The translations under genes and the position numbers were made by a program. Of a stretch of DNA of 7,372 nucleotides, positions 5,501-7,372 are shown one piece after another (within the stretch, counting starts at the first letter, position 1; the number at the start of each line of letters is the position of its first letter). The stretch comes from Thermogutta sp. (GTDB lineage: Bacteria > Planctomycetota > Planctomycetia > Pirellulales > Thermoguttaceae), in the NCBI GenBank assembly GCA_012798155.1, contig JAAZNR010000596.1:1-7372 (forward strand). Direction: 5' to 3'. A model generated the notes under the pieces. The model was not told the origin of the DNA. It saw only the letters and a list, made by a program, of their open reading frames with translations, and ran no database searches.

Positions 5501-7372
5501 ATGGCGTTCGTCACCCCGCTGTTTCTCTGGATCGGCACGGCTCTCGTGGGCATCCCCTTGGTGCTGCACCTGGTGATGCGCCGGCGAAGCCGCCGCGTGA
5601 CGTTTCCGGCCTTGCGGTTCGTGCGCAGCCGCTTCCAGGTGGTGCATCGCCGGCTTCGACTCCGCCATTGGATTCTACTGATCCTGCGGATGGCGATTTT
5701 GTTCCTCCTTTGCTTGTTGCTTGCTCGGCCCAGCCTGCGGCCGAGCGGGGCGGGCGCGGGCGAGGAGTCCCCCGTCGCGGCGGCCCTCGTGTTCGACACG
5801 GCGCCCAGAATGACCTACCGCTACCGCAATCAAACGCGTTTGGAGGTAGCGCAGGAAATCGCCGATTGGTTGTTGACGCAACTGCCTCGGGACAGCGAGA
5901 TCGCGGTCGTGGATGCGGGAACGTCGGCCGCCGCATTTGCCGTGGATCGTGCAGCGGCGCGAACACAAATCGCGAGGCTCCCGGTCTCTCTCCGTCCCGC
6001 CTCGCTGCCGGAAACCATCGTGAAGGCACAGGAACTGTTGAAAACGAGTTCCCTGGAGCGCCGAGAAATCTACATCTTTACGGACCTTGCCGCGACGGCC
6101 TGGCCCGAGGACCAAATACCCCAGGCCAAGCGGGTTTTGGAGGACGAGAAGAGGACGGGCGTCTATTTCGTGGACGTCGGCGTCCCTCAACCGGAGGACG
6201 CCGCGATCAGCGATTTGCGTCTCAGTCGGGAAGTCGCCGCCGGAGGCAATCCCGTCGAATTGGAGGTGGAGTGCCGTCGTTTCGGCACGCCCGCCTCGCA
6301 AACGGTAGCGATTTTTCTACGATCAGCTACGGCGAAGACGGAGCCGGCGGATTCGTACGTCAAGCGGAGTCAGCGGACAATCGAGCTGGAAGCGGACGGG
6401 GTCGCACGGCTTCCCTTTTCACTGGGCAATCTTTCGCCGGGCATCCACCAAGGCTTCGTATCGCTGGAGGAAGAGACTCCTTTGCGGGCGAACGATCGGG
6501 CCTACTTCACGGTGGAGGTCCGCGGAGCCGTGCCGATCCTCATTGCCGCGCCGCCGCCCCCGGATCGCCACGCTTTGTATCTGTCGCAGGCCCTCGCTCC
6601 GGAGGCGTTTCGCCGCGCGGGCACGGCCGCCTTCGATTGTCACGTGGTCGGCCACGACGAACTCCCCGCGACGGACTTCACCGACTACGCGGCGATCATC
6701 CTGTTGGACCCGCCTCCATTACCCGATCCCGTCTGGGACAAAATCGAGGACGCCGTAAGATCGGGAAAGGGCTTGGCGATATTTTTGGGCAGACGGGCGT
6801 CGCCCGCCGAGGCGTGGAACACTCCCCCCCTGCGGCGGATATTGCCGGGGCGTCCTCTCATTCAGTCTCGGGCGCCTGCCGGAGATGTCTACCTTGCGCC
6901 CCGGGATTATTCCCATTACCTCCTCAGCCCGTTTCGCCCCTTGGCCGGTTCGATACCGTGGGACCTTTTCCCCGTGTACCGCTATTGGCTCACGGAAATC
7001 GACGTGCAATCCACCTTTGTCGTGGCCGAATACAGCGACGGCCGGCCGGCGATCCTGGAAAAGACCCTCGGGCGAGGGCGAGTCCTCCTCGTGACGACGC
7101 CCGTCTCCGACTTGCCCGACGAAAGCCCGTGGAATCTCCTGCCGGTAGGCCAAGCCTGGCCGTTCGTCATTCTGGCGAATCAGTTGGGGATGTACCTGTC
7201 GGGCGCCGCGGATATTCGTCTCAACTATCTCCCCTACGAGGTGGTCGAGGCCCCGGCAGGCGGTCGCGATACGGCCTCGACGTTCCTTCTGGAGCGTCCG
7301 GCCGACATCTTCGCGGCATCGCTTCCGCCGGAACCGCCCGTAAGGCTTCAGCCCGATCCCGCCACCGGCCGC
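5501..7372 (+). CDS. BatA-type membrane protein with degenerate VWA domain (3' end outside window)
   Basis: The frame is open from ATG 5501 to the last base: 624 codons with no stop, so the C-terminus is missing. A weak ribosome binding site (ACGGA, five bases before the ATG) fits the start, and the DUF58 gene ends 19 bp upstream. Residues 1-77 match the N-terminal BatA (aerotolerance-regulator) domain: a first membrane helix at about 7-26, a basic loop RRRSRRVTFPALRFV, a second helix at about 57-75 and the closing LLLARPSL. Residues about 92-225 form a VWA-like domain, but the MIDAS position reads DTAPRM (99-104), with Ala and Arg where the two serines should be; FTDL (193-196) is conserved. 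A beta-rich segment follows, then about 375-540 resembles the class I glutamine-amidotransferase-like fold (YAAIILLDPP 396-405, GKGLAIFLG 422-430, GRGRVLLVTTP 524-534) without a nucleophile cysteine. Related proteins usually end with another membrane helix, which would lie beyond the edge. Probably the membrane partner of the MoxR-DUF58 pair. Confidence 0.92.
   Translation, partial: MAFVTPLFLWIGTALVGIPLVLHLVMRRRSRRVTFPALRFVRSRFQVVHRRLRLRHWILLILRMAILFLLCLLLARPSLRPSGAGAGEESPVAAALVFDTAPRMTYRYRNQTRLEVAQEIADWLLTQLPRDSEIAVVDAGTSAAAFAVDRAAARTQIARLPVSLRPASLPETIVKAQELLKTSSLERREIYIFTDLAATAWPEDQIPQAKRVLEDEKRTGVYFVDVGVPQPEDAAISDLRLSREVAAGGNPVELEVECRRFGTPASQTVAIFLRSATAKTEPADSYVKRSQRTIELEADGVARLPFSLGNLSPGIHQGFVSLEEETPLRANDRAYFTVEVRGAVPILIAAPPPPDRHALYLSQALAPEAFRRAGTAAFDCHVVGHDELPATDFTDYAAIILLDPPPLPDPVWDKIEDAVRSGKGLAIFLGRRASPAEAWNTPPLRRILPGRPLIQSRAPAGDVYLAPRDYSHYLLSPFRPLAGSIPWDLFPVYRYWLTEIDVQSTFVVAEYSDGRPAILEKTLGRGRVLLVTTPVSDLPDESPWNLLPVGQAWPFVILANQLGMYLSGAADIRLNYLPYEVVEAPAGGRDTASTFLLERPADIFAASLPPEPPVRLQPDPATGR

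Noticed and set aside
5675..6301. Minus-strand open frame of 208 codons opposite the BatA-type gene
   Set aside because: The plus strand carries a continuous BatA-type domain here; the antisense product is compositionally biased and unrecognised.

Overview
The window reads as a chromosomal segment of a GC-rich bacterium, most probably a member of the Planctomycetota. The taxonomic guess rests on gene content: a secreted DUF4159 protein carrying a terpene-cyclase-like helical domain beside a MoxR ATPase, a DUF58 protein and a BatA-type membrane protein is a set typical of planctomycete genomes. The high GC content, TTG start and long antisense open frames are compatible but not diagnostic. No rRNA, tRNA, CRISPR array, transposase or phage gene is visible.

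Layout: (a) 1-171, + strand, the last 56 codons of an unidentified gene whose tail contains a 33-bp in-frame tandem repeat. (b) 172-384, a convergent intergenic gap with a 24-bp tandem repeat, an overlapping strong hairpin and a second smaller hairpin. (c) 385-2841, - strand, a secreted protein of about 818 aa made of an alpha/alpha-toroid (prenyltransferase/squalene-oxidase repeat) region and two tandem DUF4159 domains. (d) 2842-3457, a divergent intergenic gap of 616 bp with no convincing gene, holding a GC-rich hairpin and a 93-bp element with 11-bp perfect inverted ends. (e) 3458 to the right edge, + strand, a co-directional cluster: MoxR AAA+ ATPase (339 aa), DUF58 VWA-like protein (298 aa) and a BatA-type two-helix membrane protein with a VWA-like domain, open to the window end (624 codons seen).

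The three right-hand genes look like one operon (gaps of 107 and 19 bp, with ribosome binding sites of differing quality). From family knowledge, MoxR ATPases work as chaperone-like motors on partners with VWA domains. The soluble DUF58 protein has an intact metal-ion-dependent adhesion site (MIDAS), whereas the BatA-like protein has a degenerate one. A reasonable inference is that MoxR and DUF58 act in the cytoplasm and that BatA is the membrane partner, with the secreted DUF4159 protein as a divergently transcribed outer component. The substrate and physiological role of this module are unknown, and the sequence does not reveal them. It is a recognisable but functionally undescribed module rather than a wholly new system.
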